IMG/VR virus record: IMGVR_UViG_3300042368_000879
Coordinates: 1-48,845 of that record
DNA: 48,845 bases
Origin: a virus
Strand: one strand, 5' to 3'
The notes beneath the pieces were generated by a model. It ran no database searches and had not been told where the DNA came from. It was given only the letters and a program-made list of their open reading frames with translations. This document shows positions 41,659-48,845 of the stretch, one piece after another. The translations under genes and the position numbers were made by a program. Position 1 is the stretch's first letter. Every line of letters begins with the position of its first letter.

Positions 41659-43088
41659 CAGATCACCATTTGGCGCAGGTGGATTGCCGCCGTGTTGTGC
41701 ACCATGTGGACGTAATAGATCTCCGTCGCGCCGTCCTTGTAGATCACGTCGAACGCTGTGTCGCCGACGATCGCCGCGCCCTGCGGGTACAGCATCGTTG
41801 ACCACGGGAACATCTCAGACCGGGCGAAGTCGAACGCGAACCAGCGGCCCGTCACCTCCTTCTGGAGGTAAAGGATGCCGTCGATCAGCGCGTACTTGCT
41901 GCCCGTCGTGAACGTCTCCGCGTTCGGCGAGTAGGTGATCGTCGCCCAGGTGTTCGCCGCGATGTCGTAGCGGTGCAGGGCCGCCGTGCCCGCGCCCTGG
42001 AACGAGTAGATGTAACGCCCGTTCAGGATTGCCGACTCGTTCGTCCAATCCGTCTCCGACGCGCTGTGTACCCAGTGCGCGCTCATGCCCGCGCCAGGAG
42101 CCGCCGCACGCGCCGCACCGGGCGACAACGTGCTCCAGGTGTTCGCCGTGATGTCGTAGCGGTACAGCGTGACCGCGTTGTTGCCGAGGTAGTACAGGAA
42201 GTTGTCGTTGCCCTCGATCGCGTAGACGCTGGTCGCGTCCGGCGTCGCGGTCCACGTCGCAACGGTGAGCGTGTCGGCGGTGTTCGCCGTGATCGTGCGG
42301 ATCTGGCCCGCGCCGGTGCCGCCGGTGATTCGTACCTGCGAGTTGATCCACTGCGACGCCGTCCAGGTCTTGCCCGTCTGCACGAGCGTCGTGGCCGTCG
42401 CGCTCGTCGCGGTGCCGGTGGCGAACTGCTTGAAATCGCCGTCGATGATCGACGGCGTGGCCACCAGCTTGCCGTCGGTGCCGAGCGACGCCGCGAGTCC
42501 CGCCTGCGCAAGCGTCGTGTAGGTGTTCGTCGCGTAGTCGTAGACGCGGAAGCTGCCGGAGGCGAGCGTGCCACCAGTCAGCAGATACCAGCGCGGCGTC
42601 AACAGGCGGTACACCGTCGAGGCCGAGAACGCGCTCGCCTGCGTCGCTACCGTGATCACCGCCGACGCGCCCACCGTGTTGCGCACGATGTCGAGCACCG
42701 CACCGTTGTTCGGACCCGACAAGATGTGGATCTTGTAGCCGCGAAGATCACGCGCCAGCGTCTGGTTGGTCGTGATCGTGCTCGTCGTGCCCGCCGTCGC
42801 GGTGAGCGACGCCGCGCCAACCGTCGAACCCGTAGACCATGCGCTAGCCACCGCCGCCGCGCCCGCTGCCAGCGCGGGAGTCAGTGCCGGGGACGCAAGC
42901 AGCACCCATCCGTCCTCGCTCGGGTTGTAGATGTACGCCTCCGTCGCGCTGCGGAGGAAGAACTGCTGCTGCCGGAAGTGCCGCGACGAGGCGATGCACG
43001 ATGCGGCGGCGGTGGCGACTGGAGCGGGGGCGCAGAACTCCCACCGCTTCATGTCGAGGATCTTGCGATTGCCGTTCGTTGTTGCCAT
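41658..43088 (-). CDS. Kelch-like beta-propeller tail protein
   Basis: A 476-residue protein rich in Thr, Ala, Ser and aromatic residues. Repeats of the form ...RYDITANTWSTL..., ...RYDIAANTWATI... and ...VYDYATNTYTTL... are kelch-like blades, so a beta-propeller is likely. Interspersed segments (QVRITGGTGAGQIRTITANTADTL) resemble beta-modules of phage head-tail proteins. It probably sits on the tail or fibre base. It lies between the 150-residue protein and a small helical protein. Confidence 0.7.
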   Translation of the reverse strand: MATTNGNRKILDMKRWEFCAPAPVATAAASCIASSRHFRQQQFFLRSATEAYIYNPSEDGWVLLASPALTPALAAGAAAVASAWSTGSTVGAASLTATAGTTSTITTNQTLARDLRGYKIHILSGPNNGAVLDIVRNTVGASAVITVATQASAFSASTVYRLLTPRWYLLTGGTLASGSFRVYDYATNTYTTLAQAGLAASLGTDGKLVATPSIIDGDFKQFATGTATSATATTLVQTGKTWTASQWINSQVRITGGTGAGQIRTITANTADTLTVATWTATPDATSVYAIEGNDNFLYYLGNNAVTLYRYDITANTWSTLSPGAARAAAPGAGMSAHWVHSASETDWTNESAILNGRYIYSFQGAGTAALHRYDIAANTWATITYSPNAETFTTGSKYALIDGILYLQKEVTGRWFAFDFARSEMFPWSTMLYPQGAAIVGDTAFDVIYKDGATEIYYVHMVHNTAAIHLRQMVI

Positions 43089-43091
43089 GTG

Positions 43092-43544
43092 TCAGGTCAC
43101 CGAGATGTTGCGGCGCAGATTGTCGGACTGCATGTGCAGCAGCGCCGGAACGTAGTCGTTTGCGGCGAAGCCGCCGATCTGCGTCTGGTTCGTCAGTGTG
43201 CTGACGGTCGTCACCGTCGCGAGCGTCTGTGATCCTGCGATGCTGGCGGTGACGGCGAGGTTGGCCGCCGTCGGCTGCCTCGCCTCCATGATCGGCCAGC
43301 CCTGCGCAGACGGCAGCGACTGGCCGATGCTCCGCGTCAGCGAGTGGACCGCCATGCGCAGGGCCTCGATGGATTCGACCAGCTCGCCGTACGCGGCGAT
43401 CGGCAGCGGGTTCGTCGCGCTGGTGTCCGTCGCGGTGCCGTCCGCACCATGCACGGGCTTCACGCGCTGGAAGAGAACGCCGCCGATCTCGTCGGCTGCG
43501 ACCGTTGCGCCGCTTCCCGGCGTGTATCCTACGTTGTCGGCCAT
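43092..43544 (-). CDS. Structural protein of 150-residue type, copy 2 (complete)
   Basis: The complete paralogue of the gene at 1-345. The N-terminal two thirds is almost identical (MADNVGYTPGSGATVAADEIGG..., SLPSAQGWPIMEARQPTAANLAV). The C-terminal third, lost in copy 1 by the window edge, reads GGFAANDYVPALLHMQSDNLRRNISVT. It is probably a minor virion component. It follows fibre copy 2 by two bases and precedes the kelch-like gene. Confidence 0.8.
   Translation of the reverse strand: MADNVGYTPGSGATVAADEIGGVLFQRVKPVHGADGTATDTSATNPLPIAAYGELVESIEALRMAVHSLTRSIGQSLPSAQGWPIMEARQPTAANLAVTASIAGSQTLATVTTVSTLTNQTQIGGFAANDYVPALLHMQSDNLRRNISVT
43198..43544. repeat. Direct repeat of window bases 1-345 (diverged duplicate)
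   Basis: The DNA of the two 150-residue-type genes aligns over about 340 bases with scattered changes, mostly at third codon positions, plus a short indel near the left end. Both lie on the same strand. Confidence 0.85.
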
Positions 43545-43546
43545 GG

Positions 43547-44647
43547 TCAGACGTACTGGAGGTAGATGTCGCCGTCAGCGCCGCCGGTCGGCGACGCGGT
43601 GCCTTCGGAGATGTTGCGGTTGACGGCGGACTTGAAGCCGAGGTTGGCGAAGTTGGATGCGGTGGCCGTGCCTTCGATCAAGGCGAACGCGTCGACCGTC
43701 GACTCGATCTCTTTGTACGCGACATCCGTGTCGTCGCCGATCAGCACGTAGTTCTTGCTCGGCGCCTGGATCTTCGCGTAGGTGACAGCGTTGTCGGCAA
43801 TCGCCGGCGTGCTTACGCCATTGGTAGCGATCGACAACGTCGTTCCGCCTGCCGTCTTCGTCACGTCGCCCGTGAAGGCCGTCGTCTGGATGCCACCGCT
43901 GCCGGTGAACTCGATGCCGCCGCCGACCGTCAGAGCTTCGGGCGATCCAGTGCCTGCCGTGTCGCGTCCGATCAACCTGTCGGTCGCTAGGTTGGCCATC
44001 TTTGCCAACGTGACCGCGCCCGTGGCAATCGTGGTCGTGTTGCTGCCGGCGGATGCCTCGACATCGCCAAGCAACTGGCTGCGCCTGATGCCGCTACCGT
44101 GGAACTCGACACCATTGCCGACGCCGACTTCCTGCGGCGACCCGGTGCTACCAGCGTGCCGACCAACCAGATGCTGGCTGGTGATGTCCTGCATCTTGGC
44201 GAACGTGACAGCCGCATGGTCGATGGTCCACGTTGCGCCAGACGCCGAGACGGTGATGTCGCCCTTGTCGCCGTCCGTCACGCCGCCACCAGTCGCCGCC
44301 AACGTGGTGCCGGTCATCGAAAGGCCAGACCCGAGCGTGATCTCTTGCACATCGCCCGATCCGCTGTCGCCACGGCCAAGCAGCCGCGACGCCGCCGAGA
44401 CGTTCTGGATCTTCGCGTACGTCACCGCGTCGTTGTCGATCGTCCACGTTGCGCCGCCGGCGCTGACCGTGATGTCGCCCTTGTCGCCCGTCGTGAGGCC
44501 CGTACCAGCCGCCGCCACGACCGCCCAATACGTCGTCCACGAGCCGCCGACGCCCGGCTCGTCGCCCGCGCTGCTCGTGTGGTCCAGGATGCACACGTAG
44601 CTGCTGCCACCGTTCCCGACGACCTGCCCGCGATAGTAGACGGTCAA
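43547..44647 (-). CDS. Tail fibre / fibre-tip repeat protein, copy 2
   Basis: A 366-residue fibre protein with the same plan as the gene at 5750-6520 but with more repeats: YYRGQVVGNGGSSYVCILDHTS, two GDKGDITVSAxGATWTIDxxAVTxAKxQ units, RLLGRGDSGSGDVQEITLG, SQHLVGRHAGSTG, GVEFHGSGIRRSQLLGDVEA and a closing GGADGDIYLQYV. The start is probably TTG 44647, overlapping the preceding stop as TTGA, in the same place where copy 1 uses GTGA. Confidence 0.8.
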   Translation of the reverse strand: MTVYYRGQVVGNGGSSYVCILDHTSSAGDEPGVGGSWTTYWAVVAAAGTGLTTGDKGDITVSAGGATWTIDNDAVTYAKIQNVSAASRLLGRGDSGSGDVQEITLGSGLSMTGTTLAATGGGVTDGDKGDITVSASGATWTIDHAAVTFAKMQDITSQHLVGRHAGSTGSPQEVGVGNGVEFHGSGIRRSQLLGDVEASAGSNTTTIATGAVTLAKMANLATDRLIGRDTAGTGSPEALTVGGGIEFTGSGGIQTTAFTGDVTKTAGGTTLSIATNGVSTPAIADNAVTYAKIQAPSKNYVLIGDDTDVAYKEIESTVDAFALIEGTATASNFANLGFKSAVNRNISEGTASPTGGADGDIYLQYV

Positions 44648-45036
44648 GACCACGCTCCTTGGTACTGCGAAAGGAAGATGCCGTCGGGGATGGTGCCACC
44701 CCACGACCCGGCCCACTGGAGATTGCCACCTGCGCCTCCGCCTCCGCCGCCGCTCGTGGCCCACAGCCGCATGCCGCCATCGGCGTCGCGGGTTACTTCG
44801 ACTTCCGATGCGCCCGGCGCCTGCGTGCCGTGATTTCCTACGACATTCAAATGGTCCTTCTGCAGAACGACCTTCTCCAGGTCCTCCTCGAGCAACGTCG
44901 CCCGCTGCGCGACGAAGCGCCGATGGCCGTCGCGCACTTCCTGCGCGCGCCGTCGGCGGAACGCATCGACGGTGTCCTCGTGCCGCACCCGCAGTGCGAC
45001 AATCGCGGCAACCGTGCGTGCGCTCAGGCTCGTCAT
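44644..45036 (-). CDS. Fibre-associated protein, copy 2
   Basis: A 130-residue protein with a helical N-terminal two thirds (DTVDAFRRRRAQEVRDGHRRFVAQRATLLEEDLEKVVLQKD) and a C-terminus with GGGGGGAGGNLQWAGSWGGTIPDGIF ending QYQGAWS, shared with the 110-residue protein at 6517-6849. The ATG overlaps the upstream stop (TGATG). It probably links or folds the fibre encoded next. Confidence 0.7.
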   Translation of the reverse strand: MTSLSARTVAAIVALRVRHEDTVDAFRRRRAQEVRDGHRRFVAQRATLLEEDLEKVVLQKDHLNVVGNHGTQAPGASEVEVTRDADGGMRLWATSGGGGGGAGGNLQWAGSWGGTIPDGIFLSQYQGAWS

Positions 45037-45542
45037 CAGGCTTCCTGAAACGTCACCGTCGCGTGCCAGTTGCTCGTGCCCGTCGGGGCCGTCGGCACGC
45101 GCATGACGAACGCCTCGGCGCTGCCGGCGGCGAACACCAGCTGCTCATCGACCGACGGCAGCCAGACGAAGCCGTTGATGTTGTTGAAGGCTTCGTCGAT
45201 GACCGGCGTGAAGCCGCCAGCGCCTTCGGTCGTGCTCGCCGTGCCAGCCGTGCCAGCCGCCGCCGACGTGCCGCCGGTGATGGCCGAAGCCGCGTCGCTC
45301 TCGCTGTGCTTGGCCAGCAGCGGCTGCGTCGAGCCGCCGACGTTGACCGAGGTGAGGCCGGTCGCGTAGGCGCTCGCCTTGCGGCCGAGCTGCACGCGCA
45401 CCTGCTCGCTCGTCGTCGTGCCGCGCTGCGTCAGCGTCGCGCGCACGACCGACATGGCCTGCGAGGTGTTGGGGCGGATGCAGATGAGCGTCGTCGCGGC
45501 CGAGATGGTCACGGCTCCGGTGCTGATGGTGTAGGTGCGCAT
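45036..45542 (-). CDS. Beta-rich structural protein
   Basis: A 168-residue Thr/Ala/Ser-rich protein (YTISTGAVTISAATTLICIRPN, VVRATLTQRGTTTSEQVRVQLGRKASAY...) ending with a strand-rich domain (GFVWLPSVDEQLVFAAGSAEAFVMRVPT, WHATVTFQEA). Proteins like this are frequent between tail-tip and fibre genes and are probably tail accessory or decoration proteins. It overlaps both neighbours (TAATG, TGATG). No enzymatic motif. Confidence 0.65.
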   Translation of the reverse strand: MRTYTISTGAVTISAATTLICIRPNTSQAMSVVRATLTQRGTTTSEQVRVQLGRKASAYATGLTSVNVGGSTQPLLAKHSESDAASAITGGTSAAAGTAGTASTTEGAGGFTPVIDEAFNNINGFVWLPSVDEQLVFAAGSAEAFVMRVPTAPTGTSNWHATVTFQEA

Positions 45543-48500
45543 TAGTAGAGGACTTTGCGGGATGGGCTGATACCGAACTGTCCGACCTGCTGCACGTCCA
45601 CCCAGAACGTGGCCGAGGTGCCGGGCGTGTAGCCGTCAGCAGACTGCTGCGCCGAGGTGTAATCAATCCAGCGGTCGCGCAGCGAGTTGCTGCCGGTGAG
45701 CGATGCCGTGATGGTGCGGACGCGCCGAACCTGCGTGCCCGTCGGGTCGTAGATCGTGAAGCGGTAGCTCTCGACTTCCTCGTCCATCGGGTGCGGCGGC
45801 TGCGCGTTGTACGGCAGCACCTGCCGGCACCACTGGTACTGCACCGTGAAGCGCGCCGTCAGCGAGGTCGTGTCGATGACCTTGTTGACCTGCCGCACCG
45901 GCAACGGCGAGGCGTTGCGGCGCTCGTTGACGATGCTGATCGGCTCCACATCGTCCAGCGTCAGGCCGGCGGGCACGATCTTGTACGCCAGCGCCGTCGG
46001 CGTGATCTCGCCGATGAACTCGCGCCAGAACGGCGAGCCGTCGAGCAGGACCATCCTGGCGCCCGCCGGCCAGGTCTGCGGCGTCGTCCCGCGCAGGCCT
46101 CGGTAGTAGTCCTGGATCGTGAAGCGACCGCCGCCCAGCGCCGTCACGGTGCGGAAGCTGACGATCTCGGTCGGCTGCCCGGGCGAGACGATCGCCGCCC
46201 AGTTGCTGCCGCGCTCCGTGCGGGCCTGCGTCGTGCTCAGTACCCGGCTCGCCGCGCTGTCGCTGAACTGCCAGACGATGGCCTGGAAGTCGGTCGGATT
46301 CACCGGCGAGAACAGCGGGTTCGGGTCGATAATCGTTTCCGCCGACGGCCAGAAGTCGAGCTGCGCCTCGCTGGTGCCGACGACGCTGCGCTCGTCCGTC
46401 GTGCCGACGAGGTCGTAGTTCGTCCCGTCCGTGCTCTCGTAGACCGCCGCGCCGGCCCACTGGCCGCCGGTGTGGTCGATGGCGATGTGCAGGCCGGGGA
46501 TGTAGGCCGTGCTGTCCGTGACCGCCGGCGCGTCCACGATCGTGGTCTCGATGCCCGAGCTGCCGCCCGGCAGGCCAGGCACGAAGCTGGATGCCGACTG
46601 CGCCGGCGAGCCGGCCACGGTCAGGTCGAGGTCCTCGGCCAAGGCGGTGATGCTGACTCGGAAGTCGTTGCCGACGTCGCGCTGGATGATGCGCGCGACG
46701 TGCGGCCGGCCCTCGTCGTCGGTCCAGGTGACCAGATCGCTTTCGAGCAGGTGCAGGTACGCCGCCGGCAGAACGAAGCGGTACGTGCGGCGGTTGACCC
46801 ACGCGCGCCGCAGCATCGTCGCCGCGAGGTTGGTGGCCTCGCGCCGCGTCATCACGAGCTGCCGCAGGTCCACGTCCTGCTCGTTCTGCTCGTCCGTGCT
46901 TTCCGGCGAGCGCAGGCCGAACGACTGCATGCCGGCGAGCAGCAGGTTGTCCGCGTCCTGGTGCCGCACGTTGACCTGCTTGGGCAGGTCGCCCTCGCCC
47001 TTGTCCTCGATCGTCCACTTGTCGTCGGCGGCCTTGTCGCCGTCCAGGCGCGTGCCGAAGTGCGAGATGACCGCGCCGTTGTCGACGGCGACGCTGTCGG
47101 CGTTGCGGAACTCGCTGAACGCCAGCACGCCGTCGCGGTCCTGCACCGTGATCTGGCCAGCGATCAGCAGCGGCTGCAGCGCCTGCACGCACGGCACCGC
47201 GCCGCGCAGGAAGTAGCCTTGGAAAGGCCGGCTGGTCACGCCGTTCACGTCGATCGCCGGCGACAGCAGATTGCCGCGTTCCCGCAGGAGCGTTTCAATC
47301 GCCTGCGGCCAGTCCATCTGATTGTCGACTTCGAGGATGGCCTCGCACGAGTACGGCAACTGATCGCCGAACAGCGTCGAGACGAAGCCGTCGAGGACCT
47401 GGTACGCCAGGCCGCGATAGGCGGGCACGTTGGCGGTGCCGAGCGCGGCGTCGAGGATCGGGTCAGTCAGCTGCGAATCGCTGCCGGTGTAGTAGTAGGC
47501 GTCCGGGTTCCACGATGCGGCGAAGACGCCGAAGTAGAACGCCGACGTGATGCCGCGAATCGTTGCCGGCGAAAAGTCCGTCAACGGAATGCTGGGATAT
47601 TGTGTCGGATTGCTCGCGACGAGAACGCCATCAAAGCCAGAACCAATAAGTGCCCACGCACCGGGCGCGGCAACAGTTCCAGGGTTGGTGCTTGTGAGCG
47701 ATGAGAGCTGTTGTTGCCGGCGATAGAACGTGAATGGAAAATTCGGCCACGTGCTATAGATGTCTGATGAGACCCTTACTTGCTCGTTTGCCTGAAAAAC
47801 GTTCTGCGGTGTGATATGGCTGTCTGTGCGGAAGTACGCATCCCCGAACGGAAGCCCTGCCGAGGCACCGCTCGCGATGCGTCCTTGAAATGCCTGCACG
47901 CTGAAAATAGCATCATCAATGCGCTCGACAGTTGCTGGCTGAAAAGCGGACCCTGCGGTTGCCGCAACTCCTGCCAGCGGCGTTGTTGCATTGAATCGCC
48001 GCTGCATCGTCATGCTGCTAGGCGTCGTTGCGCTGTGGTCAGTGATCGCCGTGACCTTGAACGGCTTCAGCAAGACCGGCGTGCCTGCCGTCTGCACCCA
48101 ATCCCGCAGCTGGACGTAGTCGTTCAGCTTGAACTTCTCGGTGAAGGCCGGTTGCAGCGTGTCGGCCATCGTCAGCACGACATCGGTGCCGTTCGGCTGC
48201 GTGAGCGTCATCAGGTGCGTACGCACTTGCAGCTGGTTGCGCGACCGGAACAGCATCAGCCGACCGTTGCCGTACAGCGTGACGAGTCGTTGCGTCGGGC
48301 GGTCGTTCAACGCCAGCGCGGCGTCGAAAATCACGCGGCGAAGGCTGGTCTGCGTCCCCGCCTTGCTGCTGCCGCTGGTCTCCTCGCGCGTCTTGCTGTC
48401 CTGCCACATGATGTGCGTAGGCACGCGAATGCGCGTCCCGATTGCCCACACCCTTGGCGCTCCTACGTCATTGGATCCGATCGGCGCGTCGAGCAGCCGC

Positions 48501-48655
48501 TCCGGCTCGTTGCGGTCGCCGGGCTTCTTCTTGAGCGCCGGCATGATGTAGTAGTAGTCGACCAACGCCGCGGCGATGCCGACAGCCCAGCCGACGACCG
48601 GCACGGCGGCGAAGACGCCTGCCGCTGCTGCTCCTTGCACGCCTGCGGAAGCCAC
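45542..48655 (-). CDS. Tail-tip protein, siphovirus/GTA megatron-like
   Basis: A 1037-residue protein. The hydrophobic N-terminus (AAAAGVFAAVPVVGWAVGIAAALVDYYY) leads into PIGSNDVGAPRVWAIGTRIRVPTHIMW, a pattern of tail-tip proteins in siphoviruses and gene transfer agents. The middle and C-terminal parts (VNVRHQDADNLLLAG, NLAATMLRRAWVNRRTYRFVLPAAYLHLLESDLVTW) resemble the Phage-tail_3 domain. In siphoviruses it forms the tail-tip hub that contacts fibres. GTG 48655 overlaps the preceding stop (TAGTG). Residues about 215-362 lie in a less GC-rich patch. Confidence 0.75.
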   Translation of the reverse strand: MASAGVQGAAAAGVFAAVPVVGWAVGIAAALVDYYYIMPALKKKPGDRNEPERLLDAPIGSNDVGAPRVWAIGTRIRVPTHIMWQDSKTREETSGSSKAGTQTSLRRVIFDAALALNDRPTQRLVTLYGNGRLMLFRSRNQLQVRTHLMTLTQPNGTDVVLTMADTLQPAFTEKFKLNDYVQLRDWVQTAGTPVLLKPFKVTAITDHSATTPSSMTMQRRFNATTPLAGVAATAGSAFQPATVERIDDAIFSVQAFQGRIASGASAGLPFGDAYFRTDSHITPQNVFQANEQVRVSSDIYSTWPNFPFTFYRRQQQLSSLTSTNPGTVAAPGAWALIGSGFDGVLVASNPTQYPSIPLTDFSPATIRGITSAFYFGVFAASWNPDAYYYTGSDSQLTDPILDAALGTANVPAYRGLAYQVLDGFVSTLFGDQLPYSCEAILEVDNQMDWPQAIETLLRERGNLLSPAIDVNGVTSRPFQGYFLRGAVPCVQALQPLLIAGQITVQDRDGVLAFSEFRNADSVAVDNGAVISHFGTRLDGDKAADDKWTIEDKGEGDLPKQVNVRHQDADNLLLAGMQSFGLRSPESTDEQNEQDVDLRQLVMTRREATNLAATMLRRAWVNRRTYRFVLPAAYLHLLESDLVTWTDDEGRPHVARIIQRDVGNDFRVSITALAEDLDLTVAGSPAQSASSFVPGLPGGSSGIETTIVDAPAVTDSTAYIPGLHIAIDHTGGQWAGAAVYESTDGTNYDLVGTTDERSVVGTSEAQLDFWPSAETIIDPNPLFSPVNPTDFQAIVWQFSDSAASRVLSTTQARTERGSNWAAIVSPGQPTEIVSFRTVTALGGGRFTIQDYYRGLRGTTPQTWPAGARMVLLDGSPFWREFIGEITPTALAYKIVPAGLTLDDVEPISIVNERRNASPLPVRQVNKVIDTTSLTARFTVQYQWCRQVLPYNAQPPHPMDEEVESYRFTIYDPTGTQVRRVRTITASLTGSNSLRDRWIDYTSAQQSADGYTPGTSATFWVDVQQVGQFGISPSRKVLY

Positions 48656-48845
48656 TACGCCACCCCCCGAATGCGCCAGAACGCCGCCGGCTCGTAGGCC
48701 AGCCGCGTGCGCTCCACCACCTTGGCCTTCGCCCAGGCGTGGACGACCCAGACCAGGCCGTCGGCGTCGAGCTGCACAGGGACCACGACGTGCCGCGCGT
48801 GCCGGCCGATCATCACCTGCATCATGTGGGCGTCCTCGATGCGCT
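48655..48845 (-). CDS. NlpC/P60-like tail protein (N-terminus beyond window)
   Basis: Only the last 62 codons are present. The visible part (MMQVMIGRHARHVVVPVQLDADGLVWVVHAWAKAKVVER...FWRIRGVA) has the look of the C-terminal half of an NlpC/P60 peptidase: a strand with a His (RHVVVPV), then VVHAWA with a second His, and a final FWRI strand. In siphoviral tail operons this peptidase precedes the tail-tip protein, as here. With only the tail visible the assignment is tentative. Confidence 0.5.
   Translation of the reverse strand, partial: RIEDAHMMQVMIGRHARHVVVPVQLDADGLVWVVHAWAKAKVVERTRLAYEPAAFWRIRGVA

Noticed and set aside
43198-43544. The two related copies (1-345 and 43092-43544) as a template/variable pair of a diversity-generating retroelement, as in BPP-1
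   Set aside because: No reverse transcriptase gene is present and the differences between copies are not limited to template adenines; most are silent changes.

Overview
The window is part (perhaps nearly all) of the genome of a GC-rich, tailed, podovirus-like bacteriophage. The evidence is the gene content: terminase small and large subunits, a T7-type head-tail connector (portal), a head module resembling Bordetella BPP-1 / Salmonella epsilon15 (Bbp19-like protein, scaffold, Gp7/Bbp17-type major capsid, Bbp16-type cement), T7-like tail tubular proteins A and B, gp14/gp15-like internal virion proteins, a giant 3702-residue virion polyprotein, tail fibres, and a small lysis cassette. Head relatives of this kind are known from proteobacterial phages, so a GC-rich proteobacterial host is the best guess (inference). 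No DNA or RNA polymerase, primase, integrase, repressor, endolysin or tRNA gene is recognisable, so replication must lean on the host and the lifestyle is undecided.

Layout. Minus strand 6849 to 1: fibre module 1, a GTW-repeat mini-protein, an HTH protein, TerS, TerL, a small beta protein, a GNAT protein, a 96-residue protein, the portal, and a truncated 150-residue-type protein. Plus strand 6960-11655: a block of small early genes (zinc ribbons, an OB-like protein, a one-TM peptide). Minus strand 15568-11673: a divergent replication operon (RusA, replication initiator, small unknowns). Plus strand 15648-17933: a recombination operon (unknown protein, YqaJ exonuclease, RecT, HTH/excisionase-like). 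Minus strand 48845-17890: NlpC/P60-like (partial), tail-tip protein, fibre module 2, second 150-residue protein, kelch-like protein, head module, beta-helix/tubular A fusion, tubular B, gp14-like, gp15-like, giant protein, holin-like, lipoprotein. If the molecule is circular, the two minus-strand halves form one late transcription unit running through the window ends.

Regulation. The plus-strand early genes share a sigma70-like promoter family (TTGnnn, 16-17 nt, TACnnT) whose -10 box lies only 8-9 nt before an ATG, implying leaderless mRNAs at 6960, 8958, 10233 and 15648. A 7-bp inverted repeat sits between the divergent replication and recombination operons and is a candidate operator. Most neighbouring genes overlap by GTGA, ATGA, TGATG or TAATG, implying translational coupling.

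Most notable: the leaderless promoter family, the beta-helix depolymerase fused in frame to a complete tail adaptor with a possible internal start, two duplicated structural modules, a giant polyvalent protein with ADP-ribosyltransferase-like and zinc-peptidase-like signatures and a coding-like alternative frame, and several low-GC patches suggesting recent module exchange. No gene-free stretch exceeds about 210 bases.
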